Below, one piece after another: positions 39,301 to 48,065 of a stretch of 64,000 bases of DNA (its first letter is position 1; each line of letters opens with the position of its first letter). Where the stretch lies: positions 579,029 through 643,028 of the forward strand of contig NZ_RAPK01000007.1 in the NCBI RefSeq assembly GCF_003610495.1, written 5' to 3'. The translations under genes were made by a program, and so were the position numbers. The DNA comes from Sinobaca qinghaiensis (GTDB taxonomy: Bacteria; Bacillota; Bacilli; Bacillales; Marinococcaceae). The notes under the pieces are model-generated. The model did no database searches. It saw nothing but the letters and a program-made list of their open reading frames with translations, and was not told the origin of the DNA.

Positions 39301-39681
39301 CGCTTCACTTTCTTCCCATGGAAGAACAGCAAATAAATGATCTGTTCTTCCCGCTAGATCATCCAGGGATAAGGACCTGCGCTGGCTTTCCGAAGACAAA
39401 CGCATCAATTCCTGATAGCCTTTGTCATTTTCGGCGTATAGAGAAAGGCAGAATGCGTCCTGGTGCACCCCTTTGAGCGTGAGCTCTATTCCAATAACAG
39501 GCTTGATCCCTGCTTCCATGCAGGCATTATAAAATGGCACTGCTCCAAACATTGTATTGGTGTCTGTAAGACCCAGAGCTTCTATACGATGGTACCCGGC
39601 CGTTTCAACCAGTTTGTTTATACGGGCCGTACTGTACAACAGACTGTATTCGCTATGTATATGAAGCCTTACTTCCTTCAT
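36373..39681 (-). CDS. dnaE: DNA polymerase III subunit alpha, DnaE type
   Basis: A 1102-residue C-family polymerase, the error-prone/lagging-strand DnaE of Firmicutes, distinct from PolC. It has the N-terminal PHP domain (LHIHSEYSLLYS) and palm motifs in AVGPGRGSAAGSLAAY and FPDIDIDFQD. A helix-hairpin-helix region near FKDLIDFC and a C-terminal OB fold (EKMAFLTITDGDASAEVVIF) follow. It extends RNA primers before handing over to PolC. In B. subtilis ytrH and ytrI separate it from nrnA; neither is present. Confidence 0.97.
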   Translation of the reverse strand: MKEVRLHIHSEYSLLYSTARINKLVETAGYHRIEALGLTDTNTMFGAVPFYNACMEAGIKPVIGIELTLKGVHQDAFCLSLYAENDKGYQELMRLSSESQRRSLSLDDLAGRTDHLFAVLPWEESEAAYWIRLKEKGWVKDTLEKYKDTVAAGRLYLEWPEEEGTAGLEEWKEAARSFDLPVVAGNNVRMADQKEYKALIALQAVKQGIPVREMDRSDIPEHALTPFPQESEMQREAAANAVRIADACAVTLRPSTPSLPSFPLQYKNNSVEELNYLCREGLKKRFSVPSAQAEERLTYELTIIENTGFADYFLIVQDFIQFARTAGIAVGPGRGSAAGSLAAYVLEITDVDPLKHELLFERFLNPDRISFPDIDIDFQDDRRDEVIRYTAEKYGVSHVAQIGTFGTFGARAAIRDIGRILETPQALIEKLAGYIPAQPGRQKTIAETIQENADMKAFITREKAAAAVMKLAAQIEGMPRHTSVHAAGVIVSRHELTDHVPLLYKEGNVPVTQYPMGVLEAQGLTKIDFLGLRNLSMLQRMEELIKRKDHQFSLRNLSLDNAAAFALLAQGNTDGVFQLESDGMKKALQQIRPDRFEDITAVNALYRPGPMEFIPNYAARKHGKEKTEFPHPDLEPILGDTYGVIVYQEQIMQIAALMAGYSYGQADLLRRAVSKKKREVLEKEREAFISGAVQKGYSSDTASNVYDTIVRFADYGFNKSHAVAYSVISYQLAYIKANEPAVFYTVLLTLHVHNKSKLGQYKREAEKSGITFLPPSINRSYSTFKLEKEQILFGFNMIRQVGNKAVYSLIEERKKGPFKDLIDFCIRVNIKEFGRSGLEMLIKSGACDEWGKNRTVLLASIDRALEFAGFQRELGGLIDSGDEDFRYVEAEPYTAKEAYEAEKEATGLYLSGHPLDEYSHFLPSYQLAELGNIKEGLKKIWVAGIEEECREIRTKKGEKMAFLTITDGDASAEVVIFPFVYRKVRPLIEQRVPMLIQGRTEAKGRSLQIIAEAVLSLPELHAQSRSMLWLKVDEHLEKQGVIKQVKKVVNQYPGPVAVNVFYERTRETVQLGSHLKASPNLHFMKEMEKYIPKEFIVFKPSE

Positions 39682-39761
39682 CGTTACCCTCCTTTCCTGA
39701 TCACTGTTCTTTCTTTAGTATGCCCCGCTTTTTTTCCAAAAACAAGAAATCTACATGGCAC

Positions 39762-39784
39762 AAAGCCGCCTTATAAAAGGCGGC
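39762..39784 (-). terminator. Terminator after nrnA
   Basis: GCCGCCTT-TTAT-AAGGCGGC on the minus strand, followed by TTTG. The stem is strong but the T run short. Confidence 0.65.
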
Positions 39785-39814
39785 CAGTGAGTAAAAATGT
39801 TTCATTTCAAAGGA

Positions 39815-40774
39815 TTAAGTCTGCTGCTCCTGACAGAGACTGTTTAACTCTTCTATGATTGCTTTTGTTTCTGCCAGATCCTCTGCTTTTGCCCCGGAAG
39901 CATTAGGATGTCCGCCCCCGTTATGACGGGCGGCTAATTCATTGATAACTATTCTTTTAGAGCGGAGCCTTACCCGATAGCTGCCATCTTCATTTTCCAC
40001 GAAGAAAACCCACGCTTTAATGCCTTCCACATCAGCGAACACATTCATCAGTGCAGAGGAGCCGTTTATGGTTACGTTATATTCCTTGAGAAGAGACTGC
40101 GTTAAATACATCACTCCTACACCGTTCGCAGATAGTTCAAAGTCAGACAGCACTTTTCCTTTAAGACGGACGAGCGTTTCTTCACTGCTGTAGAATCCGG
40201 CAAAAAGGGAAGCCGGATCAATTGGATACTTCAATGCTTCCGCAGCCATCTGCAGCGTTTTTGGAGTTGTGTTGGAATGCTGGAAGCGCCCCGTATCGCC
40301 GATAATGCCCGCGTAGAAAAGCCGGGCGGCTTCCGCCGGGATCTCCCAGGCTTTTTCTTCTTTGAGCCACAGTGCAAAAGACATCATCATTTCGCACGTC
40401 GAGCTTGATTTGGTATCCACCCAGGAAGGCTCTCCATATACGTCCACTTCGGGATGGTGGTCAATTTTAGCCATCTGTCCTGCTTTATCCCATCCGCTTC
40501 CATCTATTCGTTCTCTATTTGCTGTATCACAGATAATATACAGGGACTTTTCAAGCAGGGCTGCTGTTTCTTCACTCATAGACACTAGAAAAGAGAGGCC
40601 CGGCTCGTCCTCCCCCTGCATGACTACATGCTTTGCCGGTTCGTTATGCTTGATTAAAGCGGCAAGACCTCCCTGTGAGCCAAGGGCGTCCGGATCCGGC
40701 TTTTCATGCCTTAAAATAACAATGTTCTCATAGCTTTGTATCGCTTCATATATTTGCTGCATTATACTGCTCAT
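39815..40774 (-). CDS. nrnA: Oligoribonuclease/pAp phosphatase NrnA
   Basis: A 319-residue DHH-DHHA1 phosphoesterase. The DHH motif is D105-H106-H107 in KIDHHPEVD, with the N-terminal metal ligands in RHEKPDPDALGSQ; the C-terminal substrate motif GGGHPNASGA is present. In B. subtilis NrnA (YtqI) degrades 2-5 base RNAs and dephosphorylates pAp. It is divergent from ytpI. Confidence 0.96.
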   Translation of the reverse strand: MSSIMQQIYEAIQSYENIVILRHEKPDPDALGSQGGLAALIKHNEPAKHVVMQGEDEPGLSFLVSMSEETAALLEKSLYIICDTANRERIDGSGWDKAGQMAKIDHHPEVDVYGEPSWVDTKSSSTCEMMMSFALWLKEEKAWEIPAEAARLFYAGIIGDTGRFQHSNTTPKTLQMAAEALKYPIDPASLFAGFYSSEETLVRLKGKVLSDFELSANGVGVMYLTQSLLKEYNVTINGSSALMNVFADVEGIKAWVFFVENEDGSYRVRLRSKRIVINELAARHNGGGHPNASGAKAEDLAETKAIIEELNSLCQEQQT

Positions 40775-40866
40775 ACTAATTCTCCTTTTCTAATGTTCTG
40801 TAGTGAGTATTGCGGACGGTCTTTATAAAAAGGTACAATGAAGCTGCTAAGAAAGGAGAGATTTAC

Positions 40867-41187
40867 TTGTCCCAGTTTTTTATTATTCTGATTGTCGTTT
40901 CTGCGGCATTCTACCTTTTTCAAAAAGTAAAAGCGTTCCGTGCCTCTTCTCCCGGCCTGAAACGGTGGACGCAGACTAAAGCAAATATCAGCCTCGGCAC
41001 AGCGCTTGCTTCAGTAGGGCTGCTGCTGTTGTTTACGAACCGCGGCCTTGTGGATATTATTATTGGAAGCATATTTACCCTTCTCGGAGCAGCAAATATT
41101 CTGCTTGGCATGCGGGCTTATAAATTATACAAGCCTTATGCTGCTAAAGAAGTTGAGCAGGAGCGTAATCAACGGGAACCTTCTTAA
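40867..41187 (+). CDS. ytpI: YtpI family membrane protein
   Basis: A 106-residue protein with three predicted membrane helices (about 2-18, 40-58, 62-80). It starts at TTG 40867 behind AAAGGAG; the frame is open further upstream but without a ribosome site. Length, topology and place next to nrnA match YtpI of B. subtilis, whose function is unknown. Confidence 0.85.
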   Translation: MSQFFIILIVVSAAFYLFQKVKAFRASSPGLKRWTQTKANISLGTALASVGLLLLFTNRGLVDIIIGSIFTLLGAANILLGMRAYKLYKPYAAKEVEQERNQREPS

Positions 41188-41208
41188 TTATTTTGTATAC
41201 CGCCATTT

Positions 41209-41248
41209 ACAGGCTGCCGTTCTTACAGAAACCGGCTGCCTGTTTTTT
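41209..41248 (+). terminator. Terminator after ytpI
   Basis: ACAGGCTGCCG and CGGCTGCCTGT form an almost perfect stem followed by six T on the plus strand. Confidence 0.9.
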
Positions 41249-41284
41249 ATGGTCTTAAAAACTGCTCTGTCTGCCCCGCTGTAC

Positions 41285-42595
41285 TTATCGATCTAGCAGC
41301 TGTGCCATCATTAATGCTTTTCCAACAATAGCACCCTTATGGTAAAGCTCTACATCAATTTTCCCATTTTTTCTTCCTACATCAAGCATTTTCCCTTTTA
41401 AATCAATTGTACTTTCAATTTGTACAGGCTTAATAAAATAGATTGTAATATTCTCTACAGAAATGTCGCCGCGTTTGTACTGCTTCAGCAGACGACTGCC
41501 TGTTTCCGTTACAAGAGTGGTCAGAACGCCATAGGAGATCATTCCAAGATGATTGGTCATCTGCGGACTCAGCTCACACTTATATACATATTCCGAGCCC
41601 GGTTCCGTTTCATGAAAACGACTTGTAACGAGGTCTTCAATCGTTTCTCCTACGTGCGGCTGTCTCTGTACCATCTGCAGCGCTTTGAGCACATCCTGGC
41701 GGCTGATCACGCCAAGGAGGTGACGGTGATCATCAATAACAGGGAGAAGTTCAATCCCCTCCCATACCATGACGTGGGCGACAGAAGCGATACTTGTCCG
41801 CTCATTTACGGTAATGGGGGATTTAGTCATTACTTTTTCGATTGGAGTTGTCATCTGCGCTCCAAGAACATCTTTGGCTGCTACCATTCCCTGCACTTTC
41901 ATATCTTCACTGATTACCGGATAACGGCTGTGGCCGGTACGTCCGTTCATTTCATGCCATTTATCAACCGTATTGTCGGTTGTCATGTAATACGTATCCT
42001 GAAGAGGAATGAGAATATCATCCACAATCGCAATTTCTTTTTTAATTAACTGATCATAAATGGCCCGGTTAATCATCGTTGCAACCGTAAAGGTATCGTA
42101 GCTTGTCGTAATGACCGGAAGTCCGAGTTCATCGGCAAGCGTGATAACATTTTCGTTTGTATCAAACCCGCCCGTAATCAACACAGCTGCTCCTGCCTCC
42201 AGGGCCAGCTTATGCACCTGATAGCGGTTTCCAACAATCAGCAGATTCCCGGCTTCTACGTACCGCATCATCGCTTCCAGCTTCATCGCGCCGATTACAA
42301 ATCGATTCAGCGTTTTATGGAGTCCATTACGTCCACCCAGCACCTGTCCGTCTACAATATTGACCACTTCTGCATAGGTAAGTTTTTCTATGTTTTCTTT
42401 TTGCTTCTTTTCAATACGTATGGTCCCAACCCGCTCGATTGTGCTGACAAGCCCTTGATTTTCTGCTTCTTTAATAGCCCGGTAAGCGGTACCTTCACTT
42501 ACCTCCAGCGTTTTCGCTATCCGCCGCACCGATATTTTCTCTCCCACATCCAGATCCGTAATATGGTGGAGAATTTGTTCATGCTTTGTTGTCAT
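41285..42595 (-). CDS. ytoI: DRTGG/CBS/hotdog domain regulator YtoI
   Basis: A 436-residue multidomain protein. An N-terminal winged-helix HTH (about 1-60: GEKISVRRIAKTLEVSEGTAYRAIKEAE) is followed by a DRTGG domain (about 70-175) and two CBS motifs (about 195-310: KVMTKSPITVNE, LPVIDDHRHLLGVISRQDVL). A thioesterase-like hotdog domain (about 330-430) ends it. The mix suggests a nucleotide- or acyl-CoA-sensing transcription factor, but its target is unknown. Start at ATG 42595 behind GGAGG; a TTG at 42601 is too close to the site. Confidence 0.9.
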   Translation of the reverse strand: MTTKHEQILHHITDLDVGEKISVRRIAKTLEVSEGTAYRAIKEAENQGLVSTIERVGTIRIEKKQKENIEKLTYAEVVNIVDGQVLGGRNGLHKTLNRFVIGAMKLEAMMRYVEAGNLLIVGNRYQVHKLALEAGAAVLITGGFDTNENVITLADELGLPVITTSYDTFTVATMINRAIYDQLIKKEIAIVDDILIPLQDTYYMTTDNTVDKWHEMNGRTGHSRYPVISEDMKVQGMVAAKDVLGAQMTTPIEKVMTKSPITVNERTSIASVAHVMVWEGIELLPVIDDHRHLLGVISRQDVLKALQMVQRQPHVGETIEDLVTSRFHETEPGSEYVYKCELSPQMTNHLGMISYGVLTTLVTETGSRLLKQYKRGDISVENITIYFIKPVQIESTIDLKGKMLDVGRKNGKIDVELYHKGAIVGKALMMAQLLDR

Positions 42596-42663
42596 GTTCA
42601 AGCCTCCTCTTTTCCCAAACCTCTATACCTTTTTTCTTTATCGTTTCAAACTGTATTACTCTT

Positions 42664-42692
42664 ATTATACGTTTCTGTTATATACAATTCAA
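42664..42692 (-). promoter_or_regulatory. Sigma-A promoter of ytoI
   Basis: TTGAAT and a perfect TATAAT with a 17-base spacer on the minus strand. Confidence 0.8.
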
Positions 42693-42818
42693 CTAACCTC
42701 TTTCTGTCAGGTGTTTCTTCTGTCCGCTGTATAAAACAGCCGGCTTTTCCGCCACTCATTATTAATACAGCTGCTCCTGAAAACGGAGCTTTGGAAAACC
42801 TGTTCTATTCATGTAACG

Positions 42819-42855
42819 AAAAAAAGCTGCTTTCCGTCTCCGGAAAACAGCTTCA
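42819..42855 (-). terminator. Terminator after ytkL
   Basis: GAAGCTGTTTTCCG and CGGAAAGCAGCTT pair around GAGA on the minus strand, followed by six T. Confidence 0.88.
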
Positions 42856-42869
42856 TCCTGTTACAGTTT

Positions 42870-43553
42870 TTATAAGTCGGTGCCTTCGCCGGCACTCCAT
42901 GCAGCTCCCTCAGCCGGGGAAATGGAAGAAACAAAAGCTTCCGGATCCTGCTTAATCGGCGGCATCGTGTTGTAATGAATCGGTACCGTGAATTTCGGTC
43001 CTATCCACTCTACTGCCTGTTTTGCGTCTTCCGGTCCCATCGTAAAGTTATCGCCGATTGGGACAAACAGCAGATCAATGTTATTGCGTTCACCTATCAT
43101 TTTCATATCGGAAAACAACCCGGTATCCCCCATATGATAAATGGTTTTTCCTTCAGCTTCAAAAAGGATTCCGGCCGGCATACCCATATACGTAATGGTC
43201 TGCGTTTCTTCGTCCATAAAGGAGGAACCATGAAAAGCCTGGGTGAATTTCACTTTTCCAAAATCAAACGTATAGGCTCCGCCAATATGCATAGGGTGGG
43301 TGTTAAGACCTTTCCATCCTAAATAAGTAGCCAGCTCAAACGGCGCTACGATCAGCGCATCGCTTCTTCTTGCAATATCTTCTGTATCGCCGAGATGATC
43401 ATTATGACCATGTGTCAGCAGAATCACATCTGCTTCCACTTTCTCTGCCTCAAGATCTGTTAAACCGTTTCCCGTAATAAAAGGATCAATTAGAATGGTT
43501 TTGCCGTTCGTTTGAATTTTCACTACTGAATGTCCATGGTAGGTTACTTTCAA
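42870..43553 (-). CDS. ytkL: UPF0173 metal-dependent hydrolase (YtkL)
   Basis: A 227-residue metallo-beta-lactamase-fold hydrolase. The metal motif [11 protein letters not shown] is clear, with further ligands in HMGDTGLF and a late HYNT. The physiological substrate is unknown. I start at TTG 43553 ([12 protein letters not shown]), 8 bases after GGAG; this gives the 227 residues of the B. subtilis protein, while the GTG at 43562 overlaps the site. Confidence 0.9.
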   Translation of the reverse strand: MKVTYHGHSVVKIQTNGKTILIDPFITGNGLTDLEAEKVEADVILLTHGHNDHLGDTEDIARRSDALIVAPFELATYLGWKGLNTHPMHIGGAYTFDFGKVKFTQAFHGSSFMDEETQTITYMGMPAGILFEAEGKTIYHMGDTGLFSDMKMIGERNNIDLLFVPIGDNFTMGPEDAKQAVEWIGPKFTVPIHYNTMPPIKQDPEAFVSSISPAEGAAWSAGEGTDL

Positions 43554-43630
43554 CGTCAACACTCCTTTTGTTCTGTCTCGATTTATTTCTCCCTTTTGTA
43601 TACCTTTCTTCTACGAATTTTAAACAAAAG

Positions 43631-44389
43631 TTACCTGCGCTTATGTAATACGTCCACCCCGCCGGTCACTTCCATCACCGTACCGGTAATCATATCGGAG
43701 TCTTCTTCACATAAAAATAAAATCGTCCGGGCTATATCCCCGCCGGTACTCGGACGTCCCACTGGAATACTGTTGTCCTTTACCGGTCTGGCATCTTCTA
43801 TGCCGGCTTCTTTGTACTCCGATGTAATGACGCCCGGGCATACCATATTTATCGTTATCCCATTTTCCGCCTCTTCCACCGCTGTGGTTTTCACAAGAGA
43901 GGAAAGGCCCGATTTAGCGGCTGCGTATGCCGAACGATAGGGCCACGCGGGCGCCTGCCCGGCTCCCTGAAAACCATACGCTATAACTCTGCCATAGTGC
44001 TGTTCTCTCATAATCGGTACTGTTTCCTTTAAAAGATAGAACATAGAGCTCAGATTTCCTTCTATCATCTCGTGCCATTCCTCCGGCTCATAATCCATCA
44101 GCTTTTTTGGTTCAAAAATATACGGTCCTGCATTATTAATCAGCAGATCAATCCTGCCGAATTGTTCTTTCGCTTTCTGAACCAGCTGTTTAATATCAGC
44201 AGGTTTTGTAATATCTGCATTTATACACTGCAGACGCTCCTCTGCCCCGGCCCAGTCCGCCTTTAATTTCTCCACCGCTTTTTTGTCATTTCTGTAGCTG
44301 ATGGTAACAGAGTAGCCCTTTTCCAGCAGCATGTCTGTTACTTTCCGCCCCAGTCCCTTTGATCCTGCTGTAACTAGTGCATGGCGCAT
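43631..44389 (-). CDS. Short-chain dehydrogenase/reductase
   Basis: A 252-residue classical SDR. The nucleotide motif is TAGSKGLGR (residues 7-15), NNAG is near 91, and the active-site Tyr-x-x-x-Lys lies in YRSAYAAAKSG near 150-160. It resembles FabG-like reductases and occupies the place of YtkK beside YtkL; the start of strand 1 lacks the usual TGG. The substrate cannot be told. It is read toward ytkL and is divergent from the universal stress protein gene. Confidence 0.85.
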   Translation of the reverse strand: MRHALVTAGSKGLGRKVTDMLLEKGYSVTISYRNDKKAVEKLKADWAGAEERLQCINADITKPADIKQLVQKAKEQFGRIDLLINNAGPYIFEPKKLMDYEPEEWHEMIEGNLSSMFYLLKETVPIMREQHYGRVIAYGFQGAGQAPAWPYRSAYAAAKSGLSSLVKTTAVEEAENGITINMVCPGVITSEYKEAGIEDARPVKDNSIPVGRPSTGGDIARTILFLCEEDSDMITGTVMEVTGGVDVLHKRR

Positions 44390-44494
44390 GATTAGTCCTC
44401 CTCATAACACGATCTTTCTATGTATACTTTCCTGTTCAATATCCTTTATCATCATACTATGCTTTCGGGCTTCCGTAAAAATATTGTGCTCATG

Positions 44495-44522
44495 TTCAGC
44501 GCTTTCATCCATGTGATATACT
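44495..44522 (+). promoter_or_regulatory. Promoter of the universal stress protein gene
   Basis: TTCAGC and TATACT are 16 bases apart, and the -10 is TG-extended. The 11 bases TGTGATATACT (44512-44522) also fit the CcpN operator pattern and are identical to one of the boxes at gapB. Confidence 0.55.
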
Positions 44523-44564
44523 AAAGGTATCTACTGTCGTACACTCTTCAAAAGGAGGATGACC

Positions 44565-45026
44565 ATGGGCAAATACCAGCATATACTAGTAGCCGTAGAC
44601 GGTTCGCAGGAGGCAAAAACTGCATTCAAAAAAGCGATGGAGCTTGCGGACGAATACAAGGCAGCGTTAACTATTGCTCATATTATTGACACCCGTACTT
44701 TCGCTACGGTCGAGCATTATGACAGGGCAGTTGTTGCCCGGGCGGAAGGATACGGCCAGGACCTTTTGGACAAATATGCAGCAGAAGCGAAAGACGCAGG
44801 ATTAACCGATGTAACAACGGTGCTCGATTTTGGTTCCCCAAAAGTAAAAATACCAAAAGATATTGCCCGAAAAACAAAAACGGACTTAATTATTACAGGA
44901 GCAACAGGCCTGAACGCCGTAGAGCGTATATTTATAGGGAGTGTATCAGAGGCTATTGCCAGACAGGCAAAGTGCGATGTTCTTATCGTACGTACAGCGA
45001 ATCATCCTGATCAGCCTCCTTCGTAA
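44565..45026 (+). CDS. Universal stress protein (UspA family)
   Basis: A 153-residue single-domain Usp. It begins MGKYQHILVAVDGSQEAK and carries the ATP-binding motif of ATP-type Usps (ITGATGLNAVERIFIGSVSE). It probably dimerises and aids survival under stress; specifics are unknown. Start at ATG 44565, six bases after GGAGG; the ATG at 44559 overlaps the site. It is a single-gene unit on the plus strand. Confidence 0.92.
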   Translation: MGKYQHILVAVDGSQEAKTAFKKAMELADEYKAALTIAHIIDTRTFATVEHYDRAVVARAEGYGQDLLDKYAAEAKDAGLTDVTTVLDFGSPKVKIPKDIARKTKTDLIITGATGLNAVERIFIGSVSEAIARQAKCDVLIVRTANHPDQPPS

Positions 45027-45065
45027 CTACGGCCTGAGAACCGACTGAAATCTATGTTGAAGACA

Positions 45066-45105
45066 CAAAAAGCCCTCACCAATTTGAATGGTGAAGGCTT
45101 TTTTT
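45066..45105. terminator. Bidirectional terminator between usp and argH
   Basis: AAAAAGCCCTCACCA and TGGTGAAGGCTTTTTTT form a stem with A and T runs on either side, serving the converging usp and argGH transcripts. Confidence 0.93.
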
Positions 45106-45112
45106 GAGTTCA

Positions 45113-46489
45113 TTATTCTGCCAGTTTTCCTTTGGCAAGGCCAATCGCATGACGAACCTGGTCAAATCCTGTTCCGCCTGCACTGTTTCTTCTTGATACT
45201 ACTGTAGAAGGCTTTAACACTTCATAAATATCGTCTTCGAACAGAGAGCTTGCTGCTTTATACTCTTCCAGAGAGAGGTCCAATAGAAAAATATTCTGTT
45301 GAATGCAGGTCAGCACCAGTTTTCCAACTACTTCATGAGCTTCCCGGAACGGCATACCTTTGGTCGCCAGGTAATCAGCCAGCTCTGTAGCATTGGAAAA
45401 ATCAGAGTGGGTTTCTTTATTCATAACTTCTGTATTGACCGTCATCGATTCAATCATGCCGGTAAAAATGTTTAATGACCCTTTTATTGTGCGCACCGTA
45501 TCAAACATGCCCTCTTTGTCTTCCTGCATGTCTTTATTATACGCAAGCGGGAGGCCTTTTAAGAGGGTAAGCATAGAGAATAAATTGCCATAGACTCTGC
45601 CCGTTTTCCCTCTGATTAACTCCGCCATATCCGGATTTTTCTTTTGCGGCATAATACTGCTGCCGGTAGCAAATGCATCATCAAGCTCCACAAAGCGGAA
45701 TTCCTGGCTGGACCAGAGAATCATCTCTTCTGCGAGTCTGGATAGATGCATAATACTCATTGCTGAGGCACTCATAAACTCAATAATAAAATCCCGGTCG
45801 CTTACGGCATCGAGGCTGTTTTCGTAAATTCCGTCAAACCCGAGCAGCTCCGCTGAATAGTGGCGGTCGATAGGAAACGTCGTTCCCGCCAGCGCCCCAG
45901 CTCCAAGCGGTGACAGATTCACACGCTTTAAGCTGTCTTCAAAACGATCAACATCACGCTGAAGCATCCAGAAATACGCCATCAGATGATGGGCAAAAGA
46001 TATCGGCTGGGCCCTCTGCAAATGGGTGTACCCGGGAATAATTGTTTCTACATGCGCTTCCGCCTGGGTTACAAGCGCCGTCTGCATATTTTTTAAACTT
46101 TTTATAATTTCCTTTGTCTGCTTGTTTAAATACAGGTGCATGTCGGTTGCCACCTGGTCGTTCCGGCTCCGGCCCGTATGAAGCTTACCGCCGAGCGGAC
46201 CGATTTCATCGGTTAGGAATTTCTCAATGTTCAAATGAATGTCTTCGTTTTGAACGCTGTACTCCAATTCACCGGCTCTCGCCTTTTCTCTTACTTTCTG
46301 CAGTCCTTTTTTAATCTTCCCGGTTTCTTCGTCTGTTAGAATACTGGTTTTATTCAACATTTCCACGTGAGCCAGGCTTCCTTCAATATCTTCTTCTACC
46401 AGCTCTTTATCAAAAGAGATGGATGCCCCAAAGGCATCCACCCATTCTTCTGCTGTTTTCGTAAATCTTCCGCTCCAAAGCTTTGTCAT
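45113..46489 (-). CDS. argH: Argininosuccinate lyase
   Basis: A 458-residue fumarase/aspartase-family enzyme, last step of arginine synthesis. The signature [12 protein letters not shown] and [12 protein letters not shown] are present. Its start overlaps the argG stop by 4 bases, so the two are translationally coupled. Confidence 0.98.
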   Translation of the reverse strand: MTKLWSGRFTKTAEEWVDAFGASISFDKELVEEDIEGSLAHVEMLNKTSILTDEETGKIKKGLQKVREKARAGELEYSVQNEDIHLNIEKFLTDEIGPLGGKLHTGRSRNDQVATDMHLYLNKQTKEIIKSLKNMQTALVTQAEAHVETIIPGYTHLQRAQPISFAHHLMAYFWMLQRDVDRFEDSLKRVNLSPLGAGALAGTTFPIDRHYSAELLGFDGIYENSLDAVSDRDFIIEFMSASAMSIMHLSRLAEEMILWSSQEFRFVELDDAFATGSSIMPQKKNPDMAELIRGKTGRVYGNLFSMLTLLKGLPLAYNKDMQEDKEGMFDTVRTIKGSLNIFTGMIESMTVNTEVMNKETHSDFSNATELADYLATKGMPFREAHEVVGKLVLTCIQQNIFLLDLSLEEYKAASSLFEDDIYEVLKPSTVVSRRNSAGGTGFDQVRHAIGLAKGKLAE

Positions 46490-47700
46490 ACATTAACACC
46501 CTTCACACCGTTTTTATTAACCTGGCTGTGAACTTTTGTTGGAAGGCCCCATAGGCTGATAAATCCAACTGCTGCACTGTGATCAAATTCGTCACCCGTA
46601 GAATAGGTGGCAAGATTTTCGTTATAAAGGGACAAGTCGGATTTTCTTCCTTCTACAATAGCATGTCCTTTAAACAGCTTAACTCTTACCAGGCCGGTAA
46701 CGCTGGTCTGCGTTTCTTCAAGGAAAGCAAGAAGAGCTGATCTAAGCTGGGAGAACCAGAGACCTTCATAAATAAGCTCGGCAATTTTCTTTTCTATAAC
46801 CGGCTTGAAGTGTGCTACTTCTTTAGGAAGCGTAATATCTTCAAGTTCTTTATGAGCAGTTAAAAGCGTAGTAGCACCAGGGCATTCGTAAATTTCTCTG
46901 GACTTAATGCCGACCATTCTGTTTTCCACGTGGTCAATTCTGCCGACGCCGTGCTTGCCTGCTACGTCGTTCAGATGAAGAATGAGCTCATCAAGTTCAT
47001 ACGCTTTACCATCGATAGCGACGGGCTTGCCCTGTTTGAATTCAATTTCAATAATATCCGCTTCGTCCGGCGTTTTTTCAAGCGGTGTAGTTAAATCATA
47101 AGCACCTTCCGGCGGTGTAGCCCAAGGATCTTCGAGAATGCCGCACTCGTTGCTTCTTCCCCATAAGTTCTGGTCTACGGAATAAGGATTGTCAAGATCC
47201 ACAGGAACTGGAATATTGTGCTGCTTGGCATAGTCAATTTCTTCATCTCTTGACCATCCCCAGTCTCTTACTGGAGCAATAACTTCCAGGTTAGGGTTCA
47301 GTGCCTGAATGGAAACTTCAAATCTTACCTGGTCGTTCCCTTTTCCTGTACAGCCGTGAGCTACCGCATCTGCATTGTATTCTTCTGCGATTTCAACAAG
47401 CTTTTTGGAAATAAGCGGTCTCGATAGAGCTGAAACGAGCGGGTATTTCAATTCATACATTGCGTGTGCCTGCATAGCGGGAAGTACAAAATCTTCCGCA
47501 AATTCTTTTTTCGCGTCGATGCTGATTGATTCAATTGCGCCGACTTTCAACGCTTTATCTTTTACAAACTGAAGGTCTTTTCCTTCTCCTACGTCCAATC
47601 CTACTGCAATAACGTCGTAGCCGTTATCTTTCAGCCATTGAATTGCCACCGATGTATCAAGTCCTCCGGAATATGCTAATACTACTTTTTTCTTTGCCAT
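46486..47700 (-). CDS. argG: Argininosuccinate synthase
   Basis: A 404-residue type I argininosuccinate synthase that joins citrulline and aspartate using ATP. The PP-loop [12 protein letters not shown] is at the N-terminus, and [13 protein letters not shown] is present. Start at ATG 47700 behind GGAGGG; the ATG at 47715 overlaps that site. It heads argGH, behind an AT-rich control region. Confidence 0.98.
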   Translation of the reverse strand: MAKKKVVLAYSGGLDTSVAIQWLKDNGYDVIAVGLDVGEGKDLQFVKDKALKVGAIESISIDAKKEFAEDFVLPAMQAHAMYELKYPLVSALSRPLISKKLVEIAEEYNADAVAHGCTGKGNDQVRFEVSIQALNPNLEVIAPVRDWGWSRDEEIDYAKQHNIPVPVDLDNPYSVDQNLWGRSNECGILEDPWATPPEGAYDLTTPLEKTPDEADIIEIEFKQGKPVAIDGKAYELDELILHLNDVAGKHGVGRIDHVENRMVGIKSREIYECPGATTLLTAHKELEDITLPKEVAHFKPVIEKKIAELIYEGLWFSQLRSALLAFLEETQTSVTGLVRVKLFKGHAIVEGRKSDLSLYNENLATYSTGDEFDHSAAVGFISLWGLPTKVHSQVNKNGVKGVNV

Positions 47701-48065
47701 TCTCTTTCCCTCCATTTATATAACTCTTATCCATGTGTGATTGAATATTCATACTGACTTTATTATTTTTATACATTCGCCTGCAAAAAATATAAGAGGT
47801 TTTATCCTCTTACTTTGGCACGCTCTCAGCGGCGTCCTTTGCTATTTATTACTTTAACAACTTCTATTCGCTTTTGCAACACTTATTCATAAAAAAGCAT
47901 AAAAATTTATTTTTGAATCTACAGCGTTTGTTAAAAATCAGTATATTTCCTTTATAAATAGAGGGTTTATGCCGATTATTTATTTATTTATCTTTTCGCT
48001 TTATAAACCATCATGCATAAAAACTGCATTATATGTTATAAAAGCTAATATAAATCGTCTTTTTA
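47701..48065 (-). promoter_or_regulatory. AT-rich argG control region with ARG-box-like sites and a hairpin
   Basis: This 365-base gap has no gene and is clearly AT-richer than its neighbours. Read on the minus strand it contains a possible promoter TTGCAA-17-TAAAGT (about 47840-47880). Next is a hairpin TAAGAGG-ATAAAA-CCTCTTA followed by TATTTTTT (47785-47812), which looks like an attenuator. The palindrome TGAATATTCA (47742-47751) lies about 42 bases before the start. Another ARG-box-like stretch ATTCATAAAAAAGCATAA begins near 47885. Arginine repression by ArgR/AhrC is likely but unproven. Confidence 0.5.

Noticed and set aside
42212..42955. A 247-codon plus-strand open frame over ytoI and the ytkL end
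   Set aside because: It crosses the ytoI promoter and the ytkL terminator and has no ribosome site; it is a shadow frame.
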